Assembly (NCBI RefSeq): GCF_002906255.1
Contig: NZ_POTC01000012.1
Coordinates: forward strand, 1-64,000
DNA: 64,000 nucleotides
Source of the DNA: Novacetimonas maltaceti
GTDB lineage: Bacteria; Pseudomonadota; Alphaproteobacteria; Acetobacterales; Acetobacteraceae
Direction: 5' to 3'
Part shown: positions 46,250 to 55,259 of the stretch, piece by piece
Position numbering within the stretch: position 1 is the stretch's first letter
Layout: each line of letters opens with the position of its first letter
Program-made: the position numbers and the translations under genes
The notes under the pieces: model-generated
The model's input: only the letters and a program-made list of their open reading frames with translations
Databases searched by the model: none
Told to the model about the DNA's origin: nothing

Positions 46250-49200
46250 TGGAACAGATACGTGTGCCACTGAAGGACGATGGCGCCCGCAGGGCGGCGA
46301 TTGCGGATATTTCCCGCTCCTTCCTTGTGGAGGCCGGGGCAGGGTCGGGCAAGACAGCCGTGCTGGCGGGCCGGATCGTCATGCTGCTGGCGGGCGGGGT
46401 GCATCCACGCCACGTCGCGGCCGTCACCTTTACGGAACTGGCGGCCAGTGAACTGGTCATGCGCATCCGCGCCTTTGTCGAGCGGCTCTGCCAGGGCGAT
46501 GTGCCTGCCGAACTGCGTGTTGCCCTGCCGCACGGACTGGACGCGGCGCAACGCACCAGTCTTGCGGCAGCGGCCACCAGCATTGATGACATGACATGCA
46601 GCACCATCCACGGTTTCTGCCAGCGCCTGATCGGCCCCTATCCGGTCGAGGCCGATATGGACCCCGGCGCCGTGCTGGTGGACCCGGGGCAGGGTGGCCT
46701 GATCTTTGACGAAATTACCGAGACCTGGCTGCGTGATGTGCTGTCGGGTCATGAGGACAGCCTGATCGCCACCATGGCGATCGAGGACCCCGGTGGCACG
46801 CTTGGCGAAATCAGGGAAATCCTGCATACCCTGCGCGCACAGCCCGACCTTGCAACACCGCCCCTGCCAGACCTGCATGCCGTCGTGGCGGACTGCATGG
46901 GCGCACTGGACGCCTTTATGGCCTTCTGTCGCGGGGAAGGCCAGATCGAGGCGGAAACGCTCGCCCTTGGTGCGGGGTTTGCGGACCTTGCGCGGAGTGT
47001 CCGGCAGTTGCGCGACGCGGATACGGCCGCCTGCCGCATCCGGCTGCTGCGCACCCCTGCGCCCGAAGGCGTACGTAAAGGCGACGGGGGATGGAAAACA
47101 TATCGCAAGAAGGGAAAGTGGAAGGCCGCTGCGGCCATGGCGGGGGAATCGCAGGCCTATGGCGAGCAACTCAATGACCGGGCCACCATGTTGTATGACG
47201 CCTGCCATGAAACGTGGCAGGCGGTGCAGTCCGCCGTGGCGTCCCATGTGTTCCATGACCTTGTCATGCAACTGCGGCCGGTCATCGACCGGTTCCGTGA
47301 GCATAAGCGCGCGGTCGGGTTGCTGGATTTTGATGACCTGATCCGGACGGCCCGTGACCTGCTGCGTGACCATGCGCAGGTGCGCCATGCACTGGGACAG
47401 CGTTTTTCCCATGTCTTGGTTGACGAATTCCAGGATACCGACCCCACGCAGACCGAGATATTCTGGCGGTTGTGCGGTGATCCCCCGTCCGATGCGCCGG
47501 ATGCCCCATGGGCTGCATGGCATATCCGCCCCGGGGCGCTGTTTCTCGTGGGCGATCCGAAGCAGGCGATCTACCGTTTCCGGGGGGCGGATGTCGGGGC
47601 ATATGTACAGGCGCGTGACCTGTTCCATACCCAGCATGGGACGCAGGGACTGCTGTCGATCACGACCAATTTCCGCTCCTGCGCGCCAATCCTTGATTAC
47701 GTGAACGACTGCTTCGCACATCCCCTTTCGGCACGGAATGGACAGCCGGGCTTTACATCACTGGATGCTTTCATCGCGGGGCGGTCGGCCGGCGCCTGTG
47801 TCATCGCGCTCGATATTCCCGTGGCAGGGGGCGGTGACAGGGGCTCCGTGGATGCCATGCGCCAGGCAGAGGCGCGTGCCGTCGCCCGCATGTGCGCGGG
47901 CCTGATCGGGCATGAAACCGTGCGCGATCGTGAAAGCGGCCTGCCGCGTCCCTGCCGTCCCGGCGATATCGCCCTGCTGGCCCCGACAGGAACCGGGCTG
48001 CATTATTATGAGGAAGCACTGGAACAGCTTGGCATCCCCGTTGCCACGCAGGCGGGAAAGGGCCTGTTCCAGCGCCAGGAAATACAGGACCTGATCGCAC
48101 TGACCCGTGTCCTTGCCGATGCGGGCGATTCCCTTGCTTTCGGCGCACTGCTGCGCGGGCCGCTGGTCGGCCTGACGGACGGGGAGTTGCTGGATATCGT
48201 GGCCGCCCAACCCCGCGGCACGGACAGGCCCGACCGCCTGCCGGCCCTTCGGGTGACGCTGGATATCGCCCATGTGGGGCATGAACTGGCCCGTACGGTC
48301 ATCGAAAAGCTGCAGGTTCTGCGACGCCGCATGCACGCCACCACGCCGTATGACCTGCTGGCGCAGGCCATAGACATGTTGCGTGTGCGCCCGGTGCTAA
48401 TCGAGCGCATGGGCCGGCAGGCCGAACGCGCGCTGGCGAATGTGGACCTGTTCCTGACCTTCGCCCAGGCCTATGACGTACGCGGCCTGCGTGCCTTTGC
48501 CGATGCCATGAATACGGCCTGGACCGATGGCGCGCGTGATGCGGAGGGACGGCCCGACGCGCAGGAGGAAACCGTTGCCCTGTATACCGTGCATGCGGCC
48601 AAGGGGCTGGAATGGCCCATCGTGATGCCGCTCAATACCATGTCGGGAACGCGGTCGGTCAAAGGCATGGTGATCGAGCGTGGGGTGGGGCACATACATG
48701 CCCCGCTGATGGGCATACCCACGACAGGATACGACGCGGTGTGCGAGGAGGAAGCGGCCGAAGCACGGCGCGAACAGATCCGGTTGTGGTATGTCGCCCT
48801 GACCCGTGCGCGTGAAATGCTGGTCCTGCCGCGTTTCGACCTGCCCCTGTCCGACAGGGCATGGACGTCACTGCTGGATCTGAAAATCACGGACCTGCCT
48901 TCCATCACCCTGCCCGAAGGCAACAGCCATTGTGTGCCTCAGTCCGATACCGTGGAAAACCTCCAGACGCGTGAACGGTTCGTGGCGGAAGCAGAAACCA
49001 TTGTACGCGCCACGACAAGGTTGATATGGAAAACACCCAGCAGGGACGAGGGCGCGACGTCTCCCGCGATGGAGACGCCTGTCCCGCAGATCATCCTGCC
49101 AACGGCGGATGATGGGGCGGGGGAGACATACCATCCCGTGTCCGCACCTGTCGTGCGGGGCAGTAGCGAACGTGGCAGCATATTGCACAAGCTTCTGGAA

Positions 49201-49647
49201 GAAGTGCTCAACCATGAAACCCCCGACACGCCAGATGCCCTGAAAGCCCGTGCCGGCACGCTGCTGGCCGAGGCAGGCTGTCCCGTGGTGTCGGATCCGG
49301 CCGCAGGGCCTGAAGCGGGCGAACTGGCGCAATCCGTGCTCCGCGCCCTCCATGCCCCCGAAATATCCCGGTTGCGCACCGTGATGGTCGCGGAATATCC
49401 ACTTTACATGGTGCAGGGCGACGCAGAAGCAACGGATGTCATTTGCGGAATTGCCGATGCCGTCGTGCCGGCCGCCGATGGCACGCCGGAGGTCATCATC
49501 GACTGGAAAAGCGATGTCAATCCATCGGCGGCGACGCTTGCCCATTATCAGGCACAGGTTCGGGCCTACATGGACATGACGGGTGCGCGGCAGGGACTGA
49601 TCGTCATGGCGACATCCGGTGCCGTCATCAGCCTTGAGGCGGCATGA
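46249..49647 (+). CDS. AddA-like UvrD-family helicase-nuclease
   Basis: This 1,132-aa protein has all UvrD/AddA motifs: EAGAGSGKT (motif I, about residue 30), VDEFQDTD (about 390), GDPKQAIYRFRGADV (about 434), TVHAAKGLEWPIV (about 780) and WYVALTRAREML (about 846). A C-terminal RecB nuclease follows with RGSILHKLLEEVLNH, ICGIADAVV and IIDWKSD (about 1,082). It translocates on and degrades DNA ends. The gene starts in a TGATG junction with the AddB-like gene, so the two are co-translated. The standard housekeeping addAB neighbours are not seen here. Confidence 0.9.
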   Translation: MEQIRVPLKDDGARRAAIADISRSFLVEAGAGSGKTAVLAGRIVMLLAGGVHPRHVAAVTFTELAASELVMRIRAFVERLCQGDVPAELRVALPHGLDAAQRTSLAAAATSIDDMTCSTIHGFCQRLIGPYPVEADMDPGAVLVDPGQGGLIFDEITETWLRDVLSGHEDSLIATMAIEDPGGTLGEIREILHTLRAQPDLATPPLPDLHAVVADCMGALDAFMAFCRGEGQIEAETLALGAGFADLARSVRQLRDADTAACRIRLLRTPAPEGVRKGDGGWKTYRKKGKWKAAAAMAGESQAYGEQLNDRATMLYDACHETWQAVQSAVASHVFHDLVMQLRPVIDRFREHKRAVGLLDFDDLIRTARDLLRDHAQVRHALGQRFSHVLVDEFQDTDPTQTEIFWRLCGDPPSDAPDAPWAAWHIRPGALFLVGDPKQAIYRFRGADVGAYVQARDLFHTQHGTQGLLSITTNFRSCAPILDYVNDCFAHPLSARNGQPGFTSLDAFIAGRSAGACVIALDIPVAGGGDRGSVDAMRQAEARAVARMCAGLIGHETVRDRESGLPRPCRPGDIALLAPTGTGLHYYEEALEQLGIPVATQAGKGLFQRQEIQDLIALTRVLADAGDSLAFGALLRGPLVGLTDGELLDIVAAQPRGTDRPDRLPALRVTLDIAHVGHELARTVIEKLQVLRRRMHATTPYDLLAQAIDMLRVRPVLIERMGRQAERALANVDLFLTFAQAYDVRGLRAFADAMNTAWTDGARDAEGRPDAQEETVALYTVHAAKGLEWPIVMPLNTMSGTRSVKGMVIERGVGHIHAPLMGIPTTGYDAVCEEEAAEARREQIRLWYVALTRAREMLVLPRFDLPLSDRAWTSLLDLKITDLPSITLPEGNSHCVPQSDTVENLQTRERFVAEAETIVRATTRLIWKTPSRDEGATSPAMETPVPQIILPTADDGAGETYHPVSAPVVRGSSERGSILHKLLEEVLNHETPDTPDALKARAGTLLAEAGCPVVSDPAAGPEAGELAQSVLRALHAPEISRLRTVMVAEYPLYMVQGDAEATDVICGIADAVVPAADGTPEVIIDWKSDVNPSAATLAHYQAQVRAYMDMTGARQGLIVMATSGAVISLEAA

Positions 49648-49654
49648 GGGCCTG

Positions 49655-49691
49655 CCCGCGCGCCCAACCATTTTCGGTATGGGCGCGCGGG
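49655..49691 (+). terminator. Perfect 12-bp GC hairpin after the AddA-like gene
   Basis: CCCGCGCGCCCA (49655-49666) pairs exactly with TGGGCGCGCGGG (49680-49691) around a 13-nt loop, 7 bp after the stop. No T-tract follows, but the position fits transcription termination before the next gene. Confidence 0.5.
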
Positions 49692-49807
49692 TGCCGCAAC
49701 CGGGGCATTCGCCGCCATTACGGTTTTTGCATGATATCGTATGATGGTTTGGAAATGCATCCCCGCGCGAACCCTGCGCTCCCCTGAAGAACATAGGTGA
49801 AAACGGC

Positions 49808-51061
49808 ATGAAACAGTCCCCCCAACCCGGTCCCGACAGTGCCGTGTCGCGGCTTGCGCCCACGATGGCGCTGACTGATGGGCAGGAAGCCCTGAAGGCC
49901 GAGGTGCTGTCTTTCTGCCGTGCCCACCGGGCGCAGGATCATGCGCTGTTCATCATCGAAGGCGATGCGGGGACCGGCAAGAGCCTGCTGCTCAATACCC
50001 TGTTCACCGCCATCCAGGGTGCGGCGCGCGGGTGTGACATCCATGACCCCCTGCATGGCAGCCGTAATTTCCTGCTGGTCAACCATCCGGAAATGATAAA
50101 GCTGTATCGCAATATTTCCGAAACACAGGCCGCCCTGCGCAAGAAGGATTTCGAACGCCCGACAACCTTCATCAATCAGGCCAATGCCAGTGGCAGGCGT
50201 GCCGACATCGTGCTGGTGGACGAGGCGCATCTGCTGCTGACCCGCCGTGATCCCTATAACCGGTTCCATCAGGACAACCAGCTGGAGGAGATCATCCGCC
50301 ATGCGCATGTGGTGGTGATCGTGTTCGATGCCCGCCAGGTCCTGAAGTTCAAGAGCCTGTGGGATGATGCCTCCCTTGCGCAACTGGTATCTGGCTTTCC
50401 CGTCGTGACCCGTAGGCTGGACCATCAGTTCCGCATGCACGCCCATGCCGATGTCATGGACTGGATCCGCGCGTTGCGGGATGGCGTCCTGCGTCCACTG
50501 CCCGCGCCGCAGGCGTTCGATTTCCGTATATTCGATGATGCGCAGGACATGTATGAGGCCATCAGGCAGCGTAACGCGCAATACGGCCTGTGTCGCATGC
50601 TGGCGACCTATGATTATCCCTATACCCTGAACGGGCAGGACCACTTCATTACCGAGGGACGTTTTCACCTGCGCTGGGACCGGGCCATGCCACAGGCGCG
50701 GCTGCCATGGGCGGAACGTCCCGATACGATTGATGAGGTGGGGTCGGTCTATACCATTCAGGGGTTCGACCTCAATTACGCCGGCGTGATCCTGGGGCCA
50801 TCCGTCACCTATGACCGCGCCGCCGACCGGATCGTGATCGACCCGTCACGTTACGAGGACCGCGCCGCCTTTACCGGTCGCGATGGCGTGGCAGACCCGC
50901 ATGAAGTCATGGCGCGGATCATCCTCAATTCGATCAATGTCCTCATGACCCGGGGGGTGAGGGGACTGTATATCTACGCCAGTGAACCCGATCTGCATGC
51001 CCGTCTGGCGCGGTTGTGGGAAGAACGGCAGGCGGGCAGTGATACCCGGCCTGCCGCGTGA
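49808..51061 (+). CDS. DUF2075-family ATPase/helicase-like protein
   Basis: This 417-aa protein belongs to the DUF2075 family of P-loop proteins related to Schlafen-type and superfamily 1 helicases: GDAGTGKSLLLNTLF (Walker A, about residue 55), ADIVLVDEAHLLLT (Walker B), RRLDHQFRMHAHADV, VGSVYTIQGFDLNYAGVILGPSV and NVLMTRGVRGLYIYAS. A role in nucleic acid metabolism or defence is suspected for the family but unproven. It follows the AddAB-like pair with a 160-bp gap and a strong hairpin between, so it probably has its own promoter. Confidence 0.85.
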   Translation: MKQSPQPGPDSAVSRLAPTMALTDGQEALKAEVLSFCRAHRAQDHALFIIEGDAGTGKSLLLNTLFTAIQGAARGCDIHDPLHGSRNFLLVNHPEMIKLYRNISETQAALRKKDFERPTTFINQANASGRRADIVLVDEAHLLLTRRDPYNRFHQDNQLEEIIRHAHVVVIVFDARQVLKFKSLWDDASLAQLVSGFPVVTRRLDHQFRMHAHADVMDWIRALRDGVLRPLPAPQAFDFRIFDDAQDMYEAIRQRNAQYGLCRMLATYDYPYTLNGQDHFITEGRFHLRWDRAMPQARLPWAERPDTIDEVGSVYTIQGFDLNYAGVILGPSVTYDRAADRIVIDPSRYEDRAAFTGRDGVADPHEVMARIILNSINVLMTRGVRGLYIYASEPDLHARLARLWEERQAGSDTRPAA

Positions 51062-51073
51062 CCCCGCATGGGA

Positions 51074-53368
51074 TCAGTGTTTCGGGTCGGCCTGCATGAC
51101 AAAGCGCAGTTCACCACCCTTGAGGATGTCTTCATGCCGCAGGTGCACAAGGTCCTGCGGCCTGCCATTGAGGGTGACGGACGCGACATAGGGGTGCGCC
51201 GCATCCAGGCCGCTTGCCACCATGGTGAAGGTCCGTCCATTGGGCAGGTGGAGCACCGCCTTCGGCACGAAGGGGCGGCCGATGGTGTATTCGTTGCTGC
51301 CCGGCGCAACAGGGTAGAAGCCCAGCGCGGTAAACAGGTACCATGCCGATGTCTGCCCCAGGTCATCATTGCCGGCCAGTCCATCGGGACGGGCACTGTA
51401 CTGGCTGTCCATGATCTGCTGTAGCCGCTGCTGTGTCTTCCATGGCGCCCCGGCATAGTCATAGAGGTAGGCGATATGGTGGCTGGGTTCGTTACCATGT
51501 GCATACCAGCCGATAAGTCCGCTGATATCCTCGACATTCCTGAACCGCGCCGGATCGACCTTCGTATCGAACAGTTCGTCCAGCTTCGCCGTGAATTTCG
51601 CGCCCCCCCCGACCGTTGCGATCAGGCCGGGCACGTCCTGTGGCACGTACCACAGGTACTGCCACGCATTGCCCTCGGTATAATCACTGCCATAGGCAGC
51701 AGCGCCGGGGTCGAAGGGAGTATGGAATTCCCCGGTGCTCAGCCGTGCGCGCATGAACCCGGTCTGCGGGTCCCATTCGTTGCGCCAGTTGCGGGCGCGC
51801 TTTTCAAAGGTCTCGGCAATGCCGGTCCGGCCCATCGCACGCGCCATGCGTGCCAGGGACCAGTCGTCATAGGCATATTCCAGCGTCTTTGACCCGGCCT
51901 CGGCCTCGTGGTCGATCGGGACGTAGCCGAGTTTCATGTAATCCGTCAGGTCGCCATAGACGGGCGATGTGGCGGACGCCACCATTGCATCAAGCGCGGC
52001 ATTCGCGTCAAAACCACGCACTCCCGCCAGATAGGCATCCGCGATGATCGGTACCGCGTGATAGCCGGTCATGCACCATGTCTCCAGCCCCAGATATGAC
52101 CAGATCGGCAGCACGCCCACGGGACTGGCCTGCTGTGCCGCGACGAGGGAGCGCACGAATTGCGCGCTCATGTCCGGGCGCAGCAACGCCATGAGTGGCT
52201 GCTGCGCGCGATAGACGTCCCATGTGGACCATGTGGAATAGAAGCTGAAACCCCGCGCCCTGTGCACTTCCTGATCCGGGCCGCGATAATCCCCGTTTGC
52301 ATCCATGCTCAGCGTCGGGGCGAGCATCGCATGGTACAGCGCGGTATAGAATTGCGTGCGCTGTTCCGCCGTGCCGGAAACATCAATCACCGACAGGGCA
52401 CGGTTCCACGCGTTCGTGGCGTCTGTGCGGCGGGCATCGAAATCCCAGCCCTGTCCCCCGGAATCGAGGTTGGCGATCGCGTTCGTCTCGCTGATGGGGG
52501 ACATCGCCACCTTCACCACCAGTGGCGCGGACAGCCTGCCGAAATCGAATACGGCCTCCACCGCGCGGCCTGTCTGGACATTCGGGTCCATCGGCGCGTT
52601 CCCCGGCCCGCGAAACCCGTGATAGGTCAGGCCGGTTTCATGGTTGTAGAGCATGTGCGCGCTCATCGGACGCGAAAAGCGCATCGCAAAGCATGTCGTC
52701 CGGCCCGGCGCCCAGCCGCGCGTCGTGCGGCACCCCGTGATGGTGCCATCCGCGCGCACGCGCAGGCGTGTCCACAGGACCTTGCCGGGATAGTCATAGA
52801 TGCTTGGCCGCAGGTCCAGCAGTACATGCGCGGGTTGGTCGGCCGGGAAAGTATAGCGGTGCCATGCCACGCGCGGTCCCGCCGTCAGTTCGGCGCGTAT
52901 GCCGTAATCATCCAGCGTCACGGCGTAATAGCCGGGATGTTCCTCCTCGCCCGCGTGGCTGAAGCGTGAACGGTAGCCGCTTTCGGGCTTTGCGGGATCT
53001 CCCGGTTCCATCCTGACATCGCCCGAAACCGGCATCAGCAGCCAGTCGCCAAGGTCGGAATGTCCCGCGCCGGAGAAATGGGTCTGCGAAAAGCCCATGA
53101 TGGTGGGGTCATTATACTGGTACCCACCCGCCCAGTCATAGGCATGGTGGAATTCCGGCATTGCGGTATCGGGGGAGGGCTGGACCATGCCGAACGGGAC
53201 ACTTGCCCCCGGAAACGTATGTCCCGGTCCGCCCGTGCCGATACGCGGGTCAACCATGTCGGCAGGCTGTGTCGTGGCTTTCGTGCCAGCATGTCCGCCT
53301 GTGGGCGGGGACATGGTGGAAACCGCCAGCATGATGGAAAGGCCATGCAGGAGTGGGCGACGCTTCAT
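51074..53368 (-). CDS. GH92 alpha-1,2-mannosidase, exported
   Basis: This protein of about 764 aa has an N-terminal signal (KRRPLLHGLSIMLAVSTMSPPTGGHAG). The GH92 domain pattern is clear: VDPRIGTGGPGHTFPGASVPFGMVQPSPDT at the start, HGNEPSHHIAYLYDYAG in the middle and GNDDLGQTSAWYLFTALGFYPVAPGSNEYTIGRPF near the end. GH92 enzymes are calcium-dependent inverting exo-mannosidases. No other mannan genes accompany it. ATG 53368 is preferred over 53419 for signal-peptide shape. It converges with the DUF2075 gene. Confidence 0.93.
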   Translation of the reverse strand: MKRRPLLHGLSIMLAVSTMSPPTGGHAGTKATTQPADMVDPRIGTGGPGHTFPGASVPFGMVQPSPDTAMPEFHHAYDWAGGYQYNDPTIMGFSQTHFSGAGHSDLGDWLLMPVSGDVRMEPGDPAKPESGYRSRFSHAGEEEHPGYYAVTLDDYGIRAELTAGPRVAWHRYTFPADQPAHVLLDLRPSIYDYPGKVLWTRLRVRADGTITGCRTTRGWAPGRTTCFAMRFSRPMSAHMLYNHETGLTYHGFRGPGNAPMDPNVQTGRAVEAVFDFGRLSAPLVVKVAMSPISETNAIANLDSGGQGWDFDARRTDATNAWNRALSVIDVSGTAEQRTQFYTALYHAMLAPTLSMDANGDYRGPDQEVHRARGFSFYSTWSTWDVYRAQQPLMALLRPDMSAQFVRSLVAAQQASPVGVLPIWSYLGLETWCMTGYHAVPIIADAYLAGVRGFDANAALDAMVASATSPVYGDLTDYMKLGYVPIDHEAEAGSKTLEYAYDDWSLARMARAMGRTGIAETFEKRARNWRNEWDPQTGFMRARLSTGEFHTPFDPGAAAYGSDYTEGNAWQYLWYVPQDVPGLIATVGGGAKFTAKLDELFDTKVDPARFRNVEDISGLIGWYAHGNEPSHHIAYLYDYAGAPWKTQQRLQQIMDSQYSARPDGLAGNDDLGQTSAWYLFTALGFYPVAPGSNEYTIGRPFVPKAVLHLPNGRTFTMVASGLDAAHPYVASVTLNGRPQDLVHLRHEDILKGGELRFVMQADPKH

Positions 53369-53756
53369 GAAGGAATCCCGGTCTGGGTATGGAATGTTTC
53401 GGACCGGCAAGTTTCGCATGGCATGGGGGGCGTGTCATCCCGGCGATGACAGGACACCAAAGGACAGTTCCATAGGCATATGGCGTGGAATCAACCGCCC
53501 GGTCACGGGGCAGGAGTTTGGACAAGACCTGAGTAAAACGCATAACACCTTGTCATAAAAGGAAGTTTCACGAGATCTTGAGCATGAAAAGCTTTGTTAT
53601 ACGAGGACGACTATATATGTTCGTATATAGACGATTCACAGCAAACCCCCTGTCATCCGCCATGCGCGATGCCTGTACATGGTGCGGGGGTCAGGCCCGT
53701 GTCGGGGCCGGCAGGTGTGTTGCTGGCAAAAAAAATTGGGAGGCTACCGTAAAACC
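53369..53756. other. 388-bp divergent promoter region
   Basis: This region lies between the GH92 gene and the aldehyde dehydrogenase gene. It holds two short inverted repeats: TGTCATC-CCGGC-GATGACA (53433-53451), about 65 bp before the GH92 start, and CTATATA-TGTTCG-TATATAG (53611-53630). Both are operator-like, but no regulator lies adjacent. No gene is supported inside. Confidence 0.45.
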
Positions 53757-55127
53757 ATGCTGTACCAGACAATAAATCCGTACACCGAGGAAACGCTGAA
53801 GACCTTCGACCTGCATTCGGATGCGCAGCTTGCGAAGATCATCACCACGGCCGACACCACATACAGGAACAACTGGCGCAAGAAGACCTACGCACAGCGC
53901 AGCGCCATCCTGCACAAGGCCGCGGAAATCATGCGGCATAACCGCGATGCCTTCGCGACGCCCATTACCGTTGAAATGGGCAAGCTGTTCCGCGAGGCGC
54001 AGGCCGAAGTGGACCTCAGCGCCGATATCCTTGATTACTATGCCGACAACGCCGAGAAATTCCTCGCACCTGTCGACCTGAAGGTCGATGACGGCAAGGC
54101 CACGATCCTCAGCCAGCCGATCGGCATCGTCTTTTGCATCGAACCGTGGAACTTCCCCTATTACCAGTTGGCACGCGTTGCCGGGCCGAACCTGATGGCG
54201 GGGAACGTGCTGATCGTGAAGCACGCGCCCGGCGTGCCGCAATGCGCTGTCATGTTCGAGGAACTGTTTGCCGATGCCGGTGCCCCCGAAGGCACCTATT
54301 CAAACGTCTTCATCACCAATGAACAGTCGGCCACGGTCGTGGCGGACCCGCGCGTGCGTGGCGTCGCCCTGACCGGGAGCGAGCGTGCGGGCAAGGCCGT
54401 CGCGGCAGAGGCGGGAAGTGCGCTCAAGAAGAACACGATGGAACTTGGCGGCAGTGACGCCTTCATCGTGCTGGATGATGCGGACCTTGATGTCGCGGTC
54501 AAATGGGCCGTGTGGGGCCGCATGAACAATACGGGGCAGTGCTGTGTCGCGGCCAAGCGCTTCATTGTCCATGAAAAGATCGCCGATGCCTTTACCGCCC
54601 GCTTCAAGGCGGAACTTGAAAAACTGGTCGATGGCGACCCGATGGATGAAAAGACGACGCTTGGGCCGTTGTGCAGCGAAAGCGCGCTGAAGCTTGTGCT
54701 GGGGCAGATCGAAAGCGCGGTCGAACATGGCGCGCGGATTGTCACGGGCGGCAAGCGTATCGCGCGTCCCGGCTATTTCCTGCAGGCCACCATCCTGGAG
54801 AACATCACCAAAGACAATCCGGCGTTCCATCAGGAATTCTTCGCGCCGGTAGCCATGATTTTCCGTGTGCCGGACGAACAGGCCGCCATCGACCTGGCCA
54901 ATGATTCTCCCTACGGGCTGGGCGGTTCGGTCATCACGACCGACATCGAACGCGGCAAGCGCGTGGCCAGCCAGATCGAAACGGGGATGGTCTTCATCAA
55001 CCGCTCCACCTGGACGGCGCCGGGCCTGCCCTTTGGCGGCGTCAAGAATTCCGGCTATGGCCGTGAACTGTCCTCGCTGGGGATCGAGGAGTTCATCAAC
55101 AAGAAGCTGGTCCATACCCCTGCGTAA
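53757..55127 (+). CDS. NAD(P)-dependent succinate-semialdehyde-type aldehyde dehydrogenase
   Basis: This 456-aa ALDH has the succinate-semialdehyde branch features: a start INPYTEETLKTF without a long N-terminal extension, EPWNFPYYQLARVAGPNLMAGN, TGSERAGKAVA, MELGGSDAFIVLDDADLD and catalytic Cys in NNTGQCCVAAKRF. The C-terminus FGGVKNSGYGRELSSLGIEEFINKK is typical. ATG 53757 has GGGAGG upstream. It is convergent with a paralogue at 55260-56651. It oxidises succinate semialdehyde or a similar short aldehyde. Confidence 0.85.
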   Translation: MLYQTINPYTEETLKTFDLHSDAQLAKIITTADTTYRNNWRKKTYAQRSAILHKAAEIMRHNRDAFATPITVEMGKLFREAQAEVDLSADILDYYADNAEKFLAPVDLKVDDGKATILSQPIGIVFCIEPWNFPYYQLARVAGPNLMAGNVLIVKHAPGVPQCAVMFEELFADAGAPEGTYSNVFITNEQSATVVADPRVRGVALTGSERAGKAVAAEAGSALKKNTMELGGSDAFIVLDDADLDVAVKWAVWGRMNNTGQCCVAAKRFIVHEKIADAFTARFKAELEKLVDGDPMDEKTTLGPLCSESALKLVLGQIESAVEHGARIVTGGKRIARPGYFLQATILENITKDNPAFHQEFFAPVAMIFRVPDEQAAIDLANDSPYGLGGSVITTDIERGKRVASQIETGMVFINRSTWTAPGLPFGGVKNSGYGRELSSLGIEEFINKKLVHTPA

Positions 55128-55169
55128 CCAGTCCCGGTCGGGGCTGCGCTGGCGGTCCTGATAAAAAGA

Positions 55170-55199
55170 AACCTCCCACGACGCATGTCGTGGGAGGTT
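55170..55199. terminator. Bidirectional terminator between the two aldehyde dehydrogenases
   Basis: AACCTCCCACGAC (55170-55182) pairs exactly with GTCGTGGGAGGTT (55187-55199) around GCAT. T-rich sequence follows on the plus strand (CTTTCG) and, for the minus strand, TTCTTTTTAT. It suits both convergent genes. Confidence 0.7.
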
Positions 55200-55259
55200 C
55201 TTTCGTTTCCGCCAGAAGCGGCAGGCGGTGGCGTCATGCCACCTGCCTGCATGACGTCC

